NCBI GenBank assembly: GCA_964436635.1
Contig: CAYTDM010000045.1
Span: 1-6,195, forward strand
Direction of reading: 5' to 3'
Length of the DNA stretch: 6,195 nucleotides
Source: DASRQK01 sp964436635
GTDB lineage: Bacteria; Bacteroidota; Bacteroidia; Sphingobacteriales; Sphingobacteriaceae
The stretch's first letter is position 1. Each line of letters begins with the position of its first letter. The notes under the pieces were generated by a model. That model did not search any database, was not told the DNA's origin, and saw only the letters and a list, made by a program, of their open reading frames with translations. Below, one piece after another: positions 5,477 through 6,195 of this stretch. The position numbers and the translations under genes were made by a program.

Positions 5477-6195
5477 TTATTTGTTCGCTTCATTATAGAA
5501 AACAAATTGACCATCAAAGACGTCTAATCGAATCGAACTGTTTTTGTCAACTTTTCCAGCCAGGATATCCTTTGATAATTCATTCAACACCTTCTTCTGC
5601 AGGACTCTTTTAAGTGGACGGGCACCAAATTGAGGATCGTATCCTAATTGCGCGAGCCAATCCAACGCCTCATCCGTCGCTGTCAATTCAATTTGCATAT
5701 CTTTTAGCTGTTTTTGTATTCCAGCAAATTGTAATTTAACGATTTGACCGATTTCTTCTCGCCCTAATGGAGTGAACATAATCACTTCATCTATACGATT
5801 TAAAAACTCCGGCCGGATGGTTTTTTTCAGTAATTCAAAAACTTCTAATTGCGTTTTAGCTAATATCTCTTCCTTATTGTCCTCATTATACTGCTCAAAA
5901 TTCTCTTGAATAAGATGCGATCCAATGTTGGAGGTCATGATAATGATGGTGTTCTTAAAGTTGACCACCCTGCCTTTATTATCCGTTAAATGACCGTCGT
6001 CTAACACTTGTAATAAGATGTTAAACACGTCTGGATGCGCTTTCTCGATTTCATCTAACAAGACGACTGAGTAGGGGCGTCTGCGGACGGCTTCAGTTAA
6101 TTGTCCGCCTTCATCATAACCGACATATCCCGGAGGCGCTCCGATTAATCTTGAAACCGAATGGCGTTCTTGGTACTCACTCATGTCGATGCGGA
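5477..6195 (-). CDS. clpB: ATP-dependent disaggregase ClpB, C-terminal part (5' end beyond window)
   Basis: ClpB is a cytoplasmic hexameric AAA+ chaperone that, with DnaK, threads proteins out of aggregates. The window holds about the last 239 codons, most of the second ATPase domain; the frame continues past the edge (RIDMSEY), so the ATG at 6184 is internal. Counting from that Met, the pore loop GYVGYDEGG is at 19-27, Walker B VVLLDE at 40-45, sensor 1 TSN at 84-86, the arginine finger Arg130 in RPEFLNRIDE, and the sensor 2 motif GARPLKR at 187-193. The absence of a ClpC-like end and the order RLIGAPPGYVGYDEGGQLTEAVRR favour ClpB over ClpA or ClpC. The gene converges on the SulP gene, sharing a terminator. 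Its promoter, D1 domain and middle domain are outside the window. Confidence 0.94.
   Translation of the reverse strand, partial: RIDMSEYQERHSVSRLIGAPPGYVGYDEGGQLTEAVRRRPYSVVLLDEIEKAHPDVFNILLQVLDDGHLTDNKGRVVNFKNTIIIMTSNIGSHLIQENFEQYNEDNKEEILAKTQLEVFELLKKTIRPEFLNRIDEVIMFTPLGREEIGQIVKLQFAGIQKQLKDMQIELTATDEALDWLAQLGYDPQFGARPLKRVLQKKVLNELSKDILAGKVDKNSSIRLDVFDGQFVFYNEANK

Noticed and set aside
6182..6184. ATG at 6184 as the start of a short minus-strand protein
   Set aside because: The frame continues upstream to the window edge as RIDMSEY, the conserved interior of the ClpB second ATPase domain, so the Met is internal.

Overview
The window looks like a chromosomal segment from a member of the Bacteroidota (Bacteroidetes). 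Three things point there: promoter elements of the TAnnTTTG type before the his leader and before ssrA, a tmRNA whose tag reads GENNYALAA, and starts that mostly lack Shine-Dalgarno sequences in A+T-rich DNA. The genus cannot be fixed from the sequence alone.

Layout. Bases 1-299 hold a histidine-operon control region: a -7 promoter element, a 15-residue leader peptide with four histidines, two hairpins and a short tandem repeat. hisG (300-1151) and hisD (1162-2493) follow as a tight pair for the first and last steps of histidine synthesis. Where hisC usually follows in this phylum there is only a 14-codon reading frame that starts like HisC and stops, so the operon appears broken here. A well-formed promoter then drives ssrA (tmRNA, 2611-2974), which ends in a strong terminator.

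Bases 2973-3330 carry no convincing gene. They hold nested inverted repeats: a 16-bp outer arm, a 20-bp perfect inner arm and side hairpins that could fold into a cloverleaf-like form, then a second, less perfect nested unit with a C9 run and a degenerate copy of the ssrA 3' end. This is the least explained part of the window.

The second half is ordinary: a 3-methyladenine DNA glycosylase I gene (tag), three bases later a SulP-family anion transporter with a C-terminal STAS domain, then a hairpin terminator shared with a convergent clpB, of which only the C-terminal third lies in the window on the minus strand. The two his genes act in one pathway. ssrA (ribosome rescue) and clpB (disaggregase) both serve protein quality control but are not in one operon. 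No new defence or mobile system with its own proteins is visible.
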